A stretch of 64,000 bases of DNA from Buttiauxella sp. A111 (GTDB lineage: Bacteria; Pseudomonadota; Gammaproteobacteria; Enterobacterales; Enterobacteriaceae). Positions 46,606 to 55,739 of the stretch are shown here, piece after piece. Where the stretch lies: NCBI RefSeq assembly GCF_014189855.1, contig NZ_BJFN01000006.1, forward strand, positions 124,001-188,000. Reading direction: 5' to 3'. The notes under the pieces were generated by a model that did no database searches, had not been told where the DNA came from, and saw only the letters and a list, made by a program, of their open reading frames with translations. Within the stretch, counting starts at the first letter, position 1. Each line of letters begins with the position of its first letter. The position numbers were made by a program, and so were the translations under genes.

Positions 46606-47757
46606 ATGAATAAATTCACGTTCCTGCTCGCTGTTCTTATATCGGCAGGGCTGTGGCAGCCCGTAGAAGCCCGTGCATCTGGGTTTATTGATGATAGCGA
46701 CGGCATGCTGGATATGAGCCAGTACCTGAGTGAAAACCGCTACGGCTTCTTACCGGTTCCGGTGGTGATAACCGAACCCGCAGTAGGTTACGGAGGCGGG
46801 CTATTTGGCCTGTTTTTGCATGACACTGAAGACAGTCGGAGAGCAAAAAACCGTCCCGATGGGCGACCCATTCCTCCGGCCGTTTCGGCTTTTGGTGGTG
46901 GGGCGACGCAAAATGGCACCTGGTTTGTTGGCGGCGGGCATCGTCATACCTGGAACAACGACAGCATTCGATATCTGGTCGGCCTTGGCTATGCCAATGT
47001 AAATATTGATATTTATTCGGGTGATATTGCAGGTTTTGAGAACGGAAAAGGCATTAGTACCCAAACAAAGGGGTACGGAGGTATGCAAAAATTACTGTTC
47101 CGCGTTGCAGATACTCCGTTTTTCCTTGGTGGTTCGCAATTCTATGCAAATATGAAAATCTCGGCCGATAACAAGCTTATCAACCGTACATTTCAGCGGG
47201 TGCTTGGCGAGGAAAGTTCGACCTCGGGCGTTGGGTTGCTGATGGAATATGACACGACAGATAACTTTTTCTATCCACGCAGTGGCTTGTCGGTCACTGG
47301 CGAATACCAGTTTTATTCCAACTTTCTCGGCGGCGATTATCGGTACAACATGCTGACCATTGACGGTAAATATTTCCAGCCGCTCGGAGCCGATTTCACT
47401 TTGGCGTTGGCGGGAAATTATCAGTCACTTTCGAATGCTGACAGCCATTTGCCGCCGATGGCGCGACCCTATATCTATTTGCGAGGCATCTCGCGATATC
47501 GCTATCAAGGTGATTATGTCGGTACCGTGCAAACGCAGCTTGAGTGGCAAATGACGCCGCGCTGGGTGTTGCAGGGTTTTGTGGGCGCAGGGAGCGCTGC
47601 AAATAATGTGGATGAGCTTTATCAGACGACTGAAGTGGCGTGGGGCGGGGGGTTCCGTTACCTGATCGCGCGCGAGTTTGGGTTACATACTGGTATTGAT
47701 GTTGCATTTAGCGACGACGAACAAGCGGTCTATTTCAACGTGGGGGCGGGTCTGTAA
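46606..47757 (+). CDS. Omp85-like outer-membrane barrel without POTRA domains (gene 1 of 4)
   Basis: 383 residues with a signal peptide (cleavage near ARA-SGF). The whole mature protein is a beta-barrel of the BamA/TamA surface-antigen type: VVITEPAVGYGGGLFGLFLH at the first strand, MEYDTTDNFFYPRSGLSVTG as the conserved D..DN..P..G segment, and YIYLRGISRYRYQGDYVGTV with the R-G motif that corresponds to the loop-6 VRGF of Omp85 proteins. No POTRA repeats precede the barrel. It opens a four-gene operon. The role is unknown. Confidence 0.85.
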   Translation: MNKFTFLLAVLISAGLWQPVEARASGFIDDSDGMLDMSQYLSENRYGFLPVPVVITEPAVGYGGGLFGLFLHDTEDSRRAKNRPDGRPIPPAVSAFGGGATQNGTWFVGGGHRHTWNNDSIRYLVGLGYANVNIDIYSGDIAGFENGKGISTQTKGYGGMQKLLFRVADTPFFLGGSQFYANMKISADNKLINRTFQRVLGEESSTSGVGLLMEYDTTDNFFYPRSGLSVTGEYQFYSNFLGGDYRYNMLTIDGKYFQPLGADFTLALAGNYQSLSNADSHLPPMARPYIYLRGISRYRYQGDYVGTVQTQLEWQMTPRWVLQGFVGAGSAANNVDELYQTTEVAWGGGFRYLIAREFGLHTGIDVAFSDDEQAVYFNVGAGL

Positions 47758-47804
47758 ATGGAATTTACCGCGAGACTGACAAAGCAAATTATAAAGAGAA
47801 CCTA

Positions 47805-48767
47805 ATGAAATCAATATTAAAAGGTGTGCAACAGTGTCGGGTTTACGCGCTGCCGTTGCTGTTTTTATCCGGCGGAGCATTTGGTGCATCAACGGATACG
47901 GCGAGTGAGAGCAGCACGTTTCCAATCTGGGGAGATGAAGCGCGCGCACGTGGTTATTCCATTCCACTGCCGTTTGGCGTGAATCTCAGTTACATGAACA
48001 TGCGCCAGAACGTTGATGTCGAAAGTATTGCCCTGACGGGACTGAGCTTTGCTGGCCGACCGATCCCTGATGACTTGTTTAATATCGGCGTCGGCGATAC
48101 CCGCGAGCGCAGTGAAACCGAAAACCTGCGCCTTGATATGTGGGTGTTTCCGTTCCTCAACTTCTACGGCATTCTCGGGCATACCAAAGGGTCTTCCGTT
48201 TCACAAATCTCGGTGGATGCCGATCCGTCGCAATATGGTCGCTTCGATCCGAACCGGATCATTGCCCAGGCGGTGCATGCGGGTTATGAGAGTGGAGCGC
48301 TACAGGATCTCGACTTTACCCTGAAATTTGAAGGTACGACCTACGGTGCAGGGATGACGCTGGCGGGGGGCTATGAAAACTGGTTCGCGCTGCTGGATAC
48401 CAACTATACGCAGACCAGTTTCGATATTCTCGACGGTAAAATTTCGGCGCTGACGGTTTCGCCGCGCGTGGGTTATCGCTTTGAGCTTCCGGGGGTTTCC
48501 GGCCCTTCACACCTGAGCCTCTGGGTGGGCACGATGTATCAGGATGTTGAACAAGAGTTTAAGGGGAATCTGTCGGATTTAGGTTTGCCTGCGGCGCTGA
48601 ACAGCGTGGTGGAAAATGGGCGCTTTGACGTCAAGCAACACCTGAGCTCGCCGTGGAACATGCTGGTGGGGGCGCAGTATGAAATTACGAAGAACTTCAA
48701 TGTGCTGACTGAATTTGGCTTTAACGAACGCAACAGCTTTTTCATCGCGGGTGAATACAGATTCTAA
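47805..48767 (+). CDS. Outer-membrane beta-barrel protein of unknown family (gene 2 of 4)
   Basis: 320 residues with a signal peptide (FLSGGAFGA, residues to about 28). The mature part has long alternating beta segments and ends in EYRF, the terminal aromatic residue of outer-membrane barrels. SIPLPFGVNLSYMNMRQNVD, FLNFYGILGHTKG and YGAGMTLAGGYENWFALLDT are notable. I do not recognise a named family. Its TAA shares one base with the ATG of gene 3, so translation is coupled. Confidence 0.75.
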   Translation: MKSILKGVQQCRVYALPLLFLSGGAFGASTDTASESSTFPIWGDEARARGYSIPLPFGVNLSYMNMRQNVDVESIALTGLSFAGRPIPDDLFNIGVGDTRERSETENLRLDMWVFPFLNFYGILGHTKGSSVSQISVDADPSQYGRFDPNRIIAQAVHAGYESGALQDLDFTLKFEGTTYGAGMTLAGGYENWFALLDTNYTQTSFDILDGKISALTVSPRVGYRFELPGVSGPSHLSLWVGTMYQDVEQEFKGNLSDLGLPAALNSVVENGRFDVKQHLSSPWNMLVGAQYEITKNFNVLTEFGFNERNSFFIAGEYRF

Positions 48768-49900
48768 TGAACAAACGCGGCGCGCTATTTTGGGGTTTGC
48801 TAAGTTTCATGATGGCACCGGCGAGTACTGAAGCCATGACGCGCGAAGAGATTGACGGCTTTCTGGGAAATTTAGGCGCGGATAATCAATATGATGCCAG
48901 CAAAGGTATTAACTGGAGCGTGCTGCCAGGGCCGTTTTATACCCCTGAATTGAAACTGGGTTTGGGGACTGCCGTGGCGGGCGTTTACCGGGTTGATCCC
49001 AACGATCGTGCAACCCAAAACTCATCTATTTCCTTAACTGGATTTGTCAGCACCAGCGGTGCGCTGGGGTTGGGAATGAAAAACTACACGTTTTTCACGG
49101 GTGACGAATGGCGGCTGTTTGTTGATGGATCGCTTGCGAAAATCCCAACTGGGTTTTGGGGTATTGGTTATGACGCGGCCCAAGGCAACGAGCAGAAATA
49201 TACCCAGCAGTCGTTTAGTCTCCATCCGCAGATAATGCGCCAAATCGTTGATAATCTGTATGTTGGCGTGGGGTGGGACTTTTCAACCTATGATGCTGAG
49301 AACATTGACGATCCGAATCCTGACGATAATTTTTCCCGCTACGATGCAGGCGGGAGGACACTAAGCTCCGGCGTCACCACCAGCATTAACTACGATACGC
49401 GAGACGTGATCACCCGCCCGCGACACGGCCAATTTTTTAGCGCCGAATACAGCCTTTTTGATCCTTCCATTGGCTCGGATACCCATTTCTCCGTGCTTGA
49501 GATGCAATATAATTATTACTTTCCGCTCAATGATCAGGATGTATTAGCGTTTGATCTTTGGGGACGTTTTGCGCGGGGTGATGTGCCATGGGATCGTTTA
49601 TCTCAGGCGGGAGATAGCGATAGATTGCGCGGATATTATCAGGGGCGTTATCGCGACAAAGACGTGGTCAGCACTCAGATTGAATATCGCAAGAAGCTCA
49701 ACTGGCGACATGGCTATGTTCTGTGGGTGGGGGCGGGTGCATTGGGCGATAGCCCGCAAAACCTTGGGGATCATCCATTGTTACCCACTTTCGGCGCGGG
49801 CTATCGCTTCGAGGTTAAACCGGACATGAACATCCGTCTTGATCTGGGATTTGGCAAAGAGAGTACCGGTTTTTACTTTCAAGTTGCGGAGGCATTTTAA
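48767..49900 (+). CDS. Second Omp85-like barrel without POTRA domains (gene 3 of 4)
   Basis: 377 residues with a signal peptide (cleavage near TEA-MTR). It is Omp85-like: FYTPELKLGLGTAVAGVYRV at the N-terminal strand, INYDTRDVITRPRHGQFFSA (conserved Y-D-x-R-D ... P ... G), SDRLRGYYQGRYRDKDVVST with the loop-6 R-G-Y motif, and a C-terminal Phe. It is only distantly similar to gene 1. It starts inside the stop codon of gene 2 and ends inside the start codon of gene 4. Confidence 0.85.
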   Translation: MNKRGALFWGLLSFMMAPASTEAMTREEIDGFLGNLGADNQYDASKGINWSVLPGPFYTPELKLGLGTAVAGVYRVDPNDRATQNSSISLTGFVSTSGALGLGMKNYTFFTGDEWRLFVDGSLAKIPTGFWGIGYDAAQGNEQKYTQQSFSLHPQIMRQIVDNLYVGVGWDFSTYDAENIDDPNPDDNFSRYDAGGRTLSSGVTTSINYDTRDVITRPRHGQFFSAEYSLFDPSIGSDTHFSVLEMQYNYYFPLNDQDVLAFDLWGRFARGDVPWDRLSQAGDSDRLRGYYQGRYRDKDVVSTQIEYRKKLNWRHGYVLWVGAGALGDSPQNLGDHPLLPTFGAGYRFEVKPDMNIRLDLGFGKESTGFYFQVAEAF

Positions 49901-51021
49901 TGCGGGTCTGGATTGTTACTCTGCTACTGGGCGTGGCCTCTTTGAGTTATGGCGCGCAACCGCAGTCAGCCGATATTTTACCCATCGAGCAGGCGCGGCG
50001 TGTGTGGCCCGTGGCACAAGATTTGATTGCACCTGAGTCCTTGCGCCCTTGCTGCGCATTTGGTTATGACTTGAAAGTACGGGCCGTTGGCGTACCGATT
50101 CCGGTTTACCAGATTGGTAATATTCTGACACTCGCGACGCTCGGCCAGCATCGCTATAACGACAGTGCGCTGGGGGCGGTCAAAAATATCGTCGGTCTGA
50201 GCGAAGAGAAAAGCGGCCTGATTTATACCCATCGTGGTGGCTTTATCGACATCGCCCACGTCCGTGATACTGCCGATAATACCTTTTATCTTTTCTCGCA
50301 GATTTACTCCCGACTCGGCCAGGACTGGCGATTGTTCTATAGCGAAGAGCTGGGAGTCAGACGCATTCAACTGCATGCGTTTACACCGCCTGCTTCCATG
50401 GTTGAGCGCTACACAATTGCGGCGTGGCTTGCGGGGCATCTCGCATTTCAACTCGCGCAATGGCATGAGATTGCCCAGTGGTACGGTTTCGAGTCTGTAC
50501 CGGGGTTTCCTGAGGAAATATCCGCTTTCTCTCCAGAAGATCTCTATTCCAATTTATTAGGGGCAAGGCTTGCGATAAACGTGATTTTGCACGGCAATGC
50601 GGGGTCGGTTGATTCATACAATAAAGCGATGGATAAAGCGCTCCACAAGGCGTTGGTGCAACTTGGCGCTGTCAGTAAATCAGAAACCGAAAGGCAATTC
50701 CGCGCCGTTGACGGTGACTGGTGGAACAGTAAGCGCCGGGTGCCGGATAAATTTTTGGTGCTCAATCGTAACTACGATTTGAGCGAAAACCGCTACCCGA
50801 CCAAAGTGCCGTTTGAAAATACCCAGGCTTATCGTTTGGAGATGCCCGCGACAGTTGCAGGCGTTACGCTAAGCCAGCTCGGGGAGCTACAAATCCATAC
50901 CGGCAGTGATATGCACAGCCTTAAAGCGCCTGAGAGTTTCTATCTGCCATCGCAGTTTTCCGAGCTGGCAGAACAGGCTAAAGCTGCCGATCAGATTCAG
51001 CTCCAGCGAATGAATAAGTAA
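49900..51021 (+). CDS. DUF4056 exported protein (gene 4 of 4)
   Basis: 373 residues with a signal peptide (cleavage near SYG-AQP). LRPCCAFGYDLKV (vicinal Cys51-Cys52), TLGQHRYNDSALGAVKNIVG and YTHRGGFIDIAHVRDTADNT fit DUF4056. H180 and H189-E190 (AGHLAFQLAQWHEIAQWYG), followed by PEDLYSNLLG, look like a metal or acid-base site. It could therefore be a periplasmic hydrolase, but no activity is known to me. Its start overlaps the stop of gene 3 by one base. Confidence 0.8.
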   Translation: MRVWIVTLLLGVASLSYGAQPQSADILPIEQARRVWPVAQDLIAPESLRPCCAFGYDLKVRAVGVPIPVYQIGNILTLATLGQHRYNDSALGAVKNIVGLSEEKSGLIYTHRGGFIDIAHVRDTADNTFYLFSQIYSRLGQDWRLFYSEELGVRRIQLHAFTPPASMVERYTIAAWLAGHLAFQLAQWHEIAQWYGFESVPGFPEEISAFSPEDLYSNLLGARLAINVILHGNAGSVDSYNKAMDKALHKALVQLGAVSKSETERQFRAVDGDWWNSKRRVPDKFLVLNRNYDLSENRYPTKVPFENTQAYRLEMPATVAGVTLSQLGELQIHTGSDMHSLKAPESFYLPSQFSELAEQAKAADQIQLQRMNK

Positions 51022-51118
51022 GTGTCATAAGTACTTTGTATTGGACGAGGTTTCGGTTATCCGCTTTGATGTTGCAAATATGTTGTAGGTTCTAAAAACA
51101 CTCATTTGGAAACAGAGC

Positions 51119-51577
51119 ATGTTCACTATCAAAGTTGATGATCTTACACATCACGCGGTGCAGTCATTAGTGGCTTTTCATATTTCTGGAATGCTGGAAC
51201 AGTCTCCACCAGAAAGCAGCCATGCGTTGGATGTGCAAAAGCTGCGTGACCCTGCGGTGACTTTCTGGTCGGCGTGGGAAGGGGAGCAGTTAGCCGGAAT
51301 TGGGGCGCTAAAAATACTGGATGAACGACATGGCGAGCTGAAATCCATGCGCACGGCCACGGCGTTTTTACGCCGTGGCGTCGCCAACCAGTTTTTAGTT
51401 CACATCCTGCACGTTGCCCGCGAGCGTGGTTTACAGCGCCTGAGCTTAGAAACGGGGACACAACCGGGATTTGCGGCCTGCCATCAACTTTATCTCAAGC
51501 ATGGTTTTGTCGATTGCGAACCGTTCGCTGATTATCAATTCGACCCGAACAGCCGTTTTATGACGCGGGTATTGTAG
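51119..51577 (+). CDS. GNAT-family N-acetyltransferase
   Basis: 152 residues. The acetyl-CoA fold is visible: GIGALKILDERHGELKSMRT, then FLRRGVANQFLVHILHVARE (R-x-x-G-x-A loop) and LSLETGTQPGFAACHQLYLK with the final strand HGFVDCEPFADY. It resembles the YsnE/ElaA-like group. The substrate is unknown. It converges on the ECF transporter operon with 16 bases between the stops. Confidence 0.87.
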   Translation: MFTIKVDDLTHHAVQSLVAFHISGMLEQSPPESSHALDVQKLRDPAVTFWSAWEGEQLAGIGALKILDERHGELKSMRTATAFLRRGVANQFLVHILHVARERGLQRLSLETGTQPGFAACHQLYLKHGFVDCEPFADYQFDPNSRFMTRVL

Positions 51578-51593
51578 TGAACATTTACCGCTC

Positions 51594-52268
51594 TCAGAGG
51601 ATGTGCTGAGTTTCTCCATCCTCTGCAATCCGTCCATCGTCAAGCCGGATAGTGCGGGCGAAGTGCTGTTTTACAAACGTATAATCATGGCTGATAGTCA
51701 GAATGGTTGTACCTTGAGCGCGGCAGCACGTGAGCCACTTGTTAAAAATCCCCAACCAGTGGCTATCAAAATCGCGGCTGGGTTCATCTAATAGCAGTAA
51801 CGGTGGTGCAACGGCGGCGAGGCTTGCGACGGCGACCATGCGGCGTTGACCGGCATGCAAGTCCAGAGGATGAGCATCTGCAACGTCTGTTAATTCACAC
51901 AGTGCGAGGGTGTGCGCAATTTTTTCGTCCAGTGCCTCACCTTTAATCCCTTGATGGCGTAAACCAAACGCGATCTCATCTCGTACCCGATTGTGAAATA
52001 TTTGCCGCTCAGCTTCCTGAAATAACACCCCCAGTAATGGCGCCCGCTGCGCGGCTTTCAGGCTTGAGATGTTTTTTCCCTGCAAACTGACTTGCCCGCT
52101 GTTCGGTTTTAATAATCCGGCCATTAAACGCAGCAGTGTGGATTTTCCCGCACCGTTATCGCCGATCAACGCTACCCATTCGCCGGTTTTAACCGTCAGG
52201 TTCACCCCTTTAATTGTGGGCTGAGCCGCCGAAGGCCACTGAAACTCCAGCGATTCAATGTTTAGCAT
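51594..52268 (-). CDS. ECF-type transporter ATPase, second subunit
   Basis: 224 residues. Walker A is GDNGAGKST near residue 37 and Walker B LLLLDEPSRDFDS near 157. The ABC signature is unusual: HAGQRRM in place of SGGQ. Q-loop FQEAERQIF is present. This is the last gene of the unit and overlaps the other ATPase gene by 7 bases. It pairs with that ATPase to drive the importer. Confidence 0.9.
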   Translation of the reverse strand: MLNIESLEFQWPSAAQPTIKGVNLTVKTGEWVALIGDNGAGKSTLLRLMAGLLKPNSGQVSLQGKNISSLKAAQRAPLLGVLFQEAERQIFHNRVRDEIAFGLRHQGIKGEALDEKIAHTLALCELTDVADAHPLDLHAGQRRMVAVASLAAVAPPLLLLDEPSRDFDSHWLGIFNKWLTCCRAQGTTILTISHDYTFVKQHFARTIRLDDGRIAEDGETQHIL

Positions 52269-52936
52269 AACGTCCCCTCAGTCAGCATCCAGGTTTGTCG
52301 GCACTCGACAGCAACGTGTGCCAGTGAACGCTCAAAAAGTATGATGATGCACTGCTGTTGGTGGGCGTAGTCTGTCAGCCGTTGCAATAATTCCGCGGTC
52401 GCTTGCGGTGTCAGGCGGCTAAAGGCTTCATCAAGGATTAATAACTTCGGGCGCATCGCTAATGCACAGGCCATCACGACACGCTGCGCTTCACCGCCAG
52501 AAAGGGTGGCCGGATGGCGTAAACGTAACGCATGACAATCGGTAAATGTCAGCGCCTCGTCGATGCGCTCCATAATCTCGGCTTCACTGAGGCACAGATT
52601 TTCTGGTCCGAAGGCAACCTCTTCTTCGACGCTAAAGGTGCATCCTGACAGGTGTAGCTGTGGCGCTTGCTGAATCAATTGCACTTGCTGCGCCATTTCC
52701 ACCAGAGGCAGCGAACCCAATACCGTATCCAGTACTCGTCCTTCACCTACTAACGTTCCCGGTAAGAAGTCAGGAAAACAGCCTGCCAGAAGCTGCGCAA
52801 GCGTCGTTTTTCCGCTGCCATTGCCTCCGATAATGCCGTAGAGCCCCGGCGCGGAGCAGTGCAAATTGATATTTTGCAGCCGCCAGCCTCGGCTACCTTG
52901 CGGGGTAAAACCCAGCGCATTCAGTGCCACAGCCAT
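52262..52936 (-). CDS. ECF-type transporter ATPase, first subunit
   Basis: 224 residues. Walker A GGNGSGKTT near residue 37, full signature LSGGEAQR near 145, and Walker B LLILDEAFSRL near 168. It has a normal signature while its partner does not, so the two ATP sites are probably unequal. It overlaps the EcfT gene by 16 bases. Confidence 0.9.
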   Translation of the reverse strand: MAVALNALGFTPQGSRGWRLQNINLHCSAPGLYGIIGGNGSGKTTLAQLLAGCFPDFLPGTLVGEGRVLDTVLGSLPLVEMAQQVQLIQQAPQLHLSGCTFSVEEEVAFGPENLCLSEAEIMERIDEALTFTDCHALRLRHPATLSGGEAQRVVMACALAMRPKLLILDEAFSRLTPQATAELLQRLTDYAHQQQCIIILFERSLAHVAVECRQTWMLTEGTLC

Positions 52937-53631
52937 AGCCAGACTCCGGTTTCCAGTATCATCACCAACAACAGAACGTAGCGAACACCACGCTGAAAAG
53001 TGCTATCAGGTGGAGCCCAAAGCGTGGTGCGCCTTGGGTGCAGGCGGAATGCACGCATATCCAGTGCGGAACTGCGGGCCGTTAAATCATTCAGCGCACT
53101 GTGGGTCAGTGGCATCACGAGCGCCGGGATGTAGCGCAGGCGCTGATACCAGCGACCATCAAGGGGGACACCGCGTGCAAGCTGTGCCTCATAGATGGCT
53201 GCCAGCTGTGCGCGTAATTGCTCGACAATCAGCAGAGGTCCGGCAAGTAAATAGGAAAGCCAGAGTGGTAATCGGCTGGCAAACAGCGCGCGAATAAAGC
53301 GTTGTGTCGGCATAAATTGCAGCAGGATTTGTCCGCTGCTGAGCAAGGCTAACAACCGTAACCATAATGCTGCAGCTCTCAGCAACTGGCTGTTATCTCG
53401 CACCTCGCCGTGTAACCACCACGCCAGCCAACCACTGTGTACCAGCCATAAACCGCCCGCCATCGGTAGCATAATCCACACCACATAACGCCAGCGGTGG
53501 CGGGTGCTTTTCATCAGGATGAGCGCGAGGAATATGGCAAGACTGTAGACCAGTAGTGGATAACCAAGCGGCATCAGTAAACTACTGATGCCGAGCACCA
53601 CCCAGATTGTCAGGGAGGTAAAAGGGTGCAT
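52921..53631 (-). CDS. ECF-type transporter membrane subunit EcfT
   Basis: 236 residues with four or five hydrophobic helices in the first 130 residues. The cytoplasmic coupling helices hold the two Ala-Arg motifs (LARGVPLDG near 153 and TARSSALDMRAF near 185) that contact the ATPases. It starts right at the stop of the S-component gene. It is the energy-coupling scaffold of the importer. Confidence 0.9.
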   Translation of the reverse strand: MHPFTSLTIWVVLGISSLLMPLGYPLLVYSLAIFLALILMKSTRHRWRYVVWIMLPMAGGLWLVHSGWLAWWLHGEVRDNSQLLRAAALWLRLLALLSSGQILLQFMPTQRFIRALFASRLPLWLSYLLAGPLLIVEQLRAQLAAIYEAQLARGVPLDGRWYQRLRYIPALVMPLTHSALNDLTARSSALDMRAFRLHPRRTTLWAPPDSTFQRGVRYVLLLVMILETGVWLWLWH

Positions 53632-54209
53632 TAACGAACGGCTGCCATGGCTGGGAAGCTACGTAACGTGCGTTGTGGCATGTTACGCACCAGCAGCCAG
53701 ACAATGATTGCGGTCAGTATTTTATCCACCAGGTTCGCGCCCAGCACCGTCATGGCGACGGATTCAATCAGGTCGTTGCCCATTGAGTGCACGTATGCCA
53801 CAAGGAAATCAGCGCCGCTACCCGTCACGCCACCAAACAGATAAGTACGAATCGGCACGGCAATGACGGTAACTGCCAGAGTGATCACCACGCCGCTGGC
53901 GATAACTTTTGGCAGCGAGCGGAACCAGCCAATACGCGCCAGTAAACCTGCGACCAGGCCGATGACCATTGCTACCGGGGCAAAAGCCGCCGCCATGGGA
54001 TCGGTTAATAATCCCCAAATAATATTCGTCAGTAAGCCTGTCAGCATGCCGATGATTGGACCCGCCAGTACGGCACTGAGCAATGTCCCGATAGAGTCGA
54101 GGAAAATAGGCAATTTCAACATCGACACTAACTGACCCGCAATCATGTTGATCGCGATAGAAATGACAATCAAAACCAGTGTCTGACTCGACAACCCTTT
54201 ACGTGCCAT
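53631..54209 (-). CDS. ECF transporter substrate-binding (S) component
   Basis: 192 residues from MARKGLSSQTLVLIVISIAI; GAGG lies 5 bases before this ATG. Five or six membrane helices. FLDSIGTLLSAVLAGPIIGM, LTGLLTNIIWGLLTDPMAAA and the C-terminal AANLVDKILTAIIVWLL-like GANLVDKILTAIIVWLLVRN are those of vitamin-type S components. The ligand cannot be told from the sequence, and no known riboswitch is seen upstream. Confidence 0.85.
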   Translation of the reverse strand: MARKGLSSQTLVLIVISIAINMIAGQLVSMLKLPIFLDSIGTLLSAVLAGPIIGMLTGLLTNIIWGLLTDPMAAAFAPVAMVIGLVAGLLARIGWFRSLPKVIASGVVITLAVTVIAVPIRTYLFGGVTGSGADFLVAYVHSMGNDLIESVAMTVLGANLVDKILTAIIVWLLVRNMPQRTLRSFPAMAAVR

Positions 54210-54254
54210 AAATACCTCAAAGATAAAAAGAACCAAGTAATGTTTAGCGTGTTT

Positions 54255-54674
54255 TTAGCGAGGAGTGACGATCAGTTCGTCATACCCCGAATGCGTACAA
54301 GGTTGTCGGCTAAATGAAATCTCGCTCAATTCCCCAATCACCAGCTCAAGCGTCGTGCGCACCAGGCAACCGTCCATCACATGTCCGCCAGTCATCTGCC
54401 CATTTTCATCGGCTATAGACAAATGAAGATGTTCGCCACCTTTTTCCAGGGTGCCAATCAGCGACACCACTTCAAACTTCCCGCTCAATAAGGTGGTTTC
54501 TTCGCGCCCGGCAAAGCGAAAAGCGACGTCGCTAAGACTACCGACGCAACCGCTTATCCACGCGGCACGAAGCCCGTTTAAACGGATAAAATCGCGTAAT
54601 GCACTGAGCACTTCTTGTTGTGGCAGCAGACGTAGAGCATAGAAACGTGCCGTTGATGGCATAGATGTCACCAC
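54255..54674 (-). CDS. PPC/DUF296-domain protein
   Basis: 139 residues from a GTG start (AGAGGA, 7 bases upstream); ATG at residue 5 is a second choice. It is a single PPC domain (DUF296): FYALRLLPQQEVLSALRDFI, GCVGSLSDVAFRFAG, EHLHLSIADENGQMTGGHVM, TTLELVIGEL. The family includes DNA-binding plant proteins and bacterial proteins of unclear role, with conserved histidines that may bind metal. It leads the ECF operon, 45 bases before the S gene, so its role may be tied to the imported compound. Confidence 0.85.
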   Translation of the reverse strand: MVTSMPSTARFYALRLLPQQEVLSALRDFIRLNGLRAAWISGCVGSLSDVAFRFAGREETTLLSGKFEVVSLIGTLEKGGEHLHLSIADENGQMTGGHVMDGCLVRTTLELVIGELSEISFSRQPCTHSGYDELIVTPR

Positions 54675-54828
54675 GATGAGATCCTCTTGAGAGACAAAAA
54701 TTAAAGCTCAGAGCAAAGCATAGAGTTAAGTGGCGTCGAGAGGGCAGGGTGCAGCATTTGGGAGGGTAATTATTTCCAGATAACTCCGAACCTCGGACGT
54801 TGGGGCACATCATAAGGACGGATTTTAG

Positions 54829-54849
54829 TGATGTATATGACGTACATCA
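54829..54849. promoter_or_regulatory. Perfect inverted repeat upstream of the ECF operon
   Basis: TGATGTA (54829-54835), 7-base spacer, TACATCA (54843-54849). It lies 155 bases before the PPC-domain gene and is a candidate operator. The gap around it (54675-54950) has no gene. Confidence 0.45.
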
Positions 54850-54915
54850 GTTAAAGCGGGTGTAGTTTTTAAGGGGAGAGGCTACTGACAGGCGAGTTAA
54901 AAGAATCCAGAAAGC

Positions 54916-54941
54916 AAAAAACCAGCCCGTAGGCTGGTTTC
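54916..54941 (-). terminator. Terminator of the tRNA-Phe gene
   Basis: The stem 54920-54927 with 54932-54939 (AACCAGCC/GGCTGGTT) is followed on the minus strand by a T-run. It lies 10 bases after the tRNA. Confidence 0.9.
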
Positions 54942-54950
54942 TTTAAATAG

Positions 54951-55026
54951 TGGTGCCCGGACTCGGAATCGAACCAAGGACACGGGGATTTTCAATCCCC
55001 TGCTCTACCGACTGAGCTATCCGGGC
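54951..55026 (-). tRNA. pheU: tRNA-Phe (GAA)
   Basis: 76 bases including the encoded CCA. It has a complete cloverleaf: acceptor GCCCGGA/TCCGGGC, anticodon GAA in the stem GGGGA/TCCCC, and TTCGATTCC in the T arm. It is the same as E. coli tRNA-Phe, and the neighbouring yjdC-dsbD order fits pheU. Confidence 0.98.
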
Positions 55027-55140
55027 AACGGGGCGCATTAAACCGTAAAGGCCGTTTGCCGTCAACGGCTTTGTCATAAAAAAGGTGTTAAATGCGTTTA
55101 ACTGCCTGCTTTTCATGCAGAGTGGCGAGAAAATCACTCA

Positions 55141-55716
55141 TCACGTTAAAGCGCCACCCTGTCGGCACTGCGCAAACCGTAGAATGTCTTCGGCCAGTCG
55201 GCGAGCGGTTTCGATATCTGCCTGGCTGCGTTTCACCAGTAAGCGGCTCAGACAACCTTCCAGCACCAGTTCCATTTGGTGAGCCACCATCGCTGGGTCA
55301 TCCACTTCCAGTTGCGTCAGCAACTCGTGGGTGAATTCCCATGCGGCTTTTTTCTGCTGATCGGCCAGTTGATGAATGGGATGTGCTGCATCTGGATAAA
55401 ACGTGCAAGCGGCGATAAACAGGCAACCCGGATAGCGCTGGTTGTTAACGCATTCGGTCAACGCCTGGTAGCGCTTCAATAGTTTTTGTTCCAGCGACAG
55501 CTCATCGTCGAGTATTAACTGACGACGCCATACATCAATCTGCTGGCTCAAATAGCGCAGGGCATCGTAGAGCACTGCTTCAGTATCGGGCCAGAATTGA
55601 CGAATTTCTTTTACCGGATAGTCAGCTTCATTCGCGACCATCTCCAGAGTGGTGCTTGCAATCCCCACACGTTCAAGGACGTGTAGGGCGTGCTCAAGTA
55701 CGTCTTCGCGTTGCAC
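55141..55716 (-). CDS. yjdC: TetR-family regulator YjdC
   Basis: 191 residues from a GTG at 55716. GGGAGGAG lies just upstream, and the length and start agree with E. coli YjdC (191 residues); an ATG at 55743 would lie before that ribosome site. The N-terminal helix-turn-helix is degenerate TetR-type ([40 protein letters not shown]). The C-terminal ligand domain ([53 protein letters not shown]) is as in E. coli. Confidence 0.93.
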   Translation of the reverse strand: MQREDVLEHALHVLERVGIASTTLEMVANEADYPVKEIRQFWPDTEAVLYDALRYLSQQIDVWRRQLILDDELSLEQKLLKRYQALTECVNNQRYPGCLFIAACTFYPDAAHPIHQLADQQKKAAWEFTHELLTQLEVDDPAMVAHQMELVLEGCLSRLLVKRSQADIETARRLAEDILRFAQCRQGGALT

Positions 55717-55739
55717 GGTATTCTCCTCCCTTGTACCCG

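Noticed and set aside
54951..55026. tRNA-Phe as an integration site for a genomic island
   Set aside because: No integrase gene and no second copy of the tRNA 3' end were found in the window.
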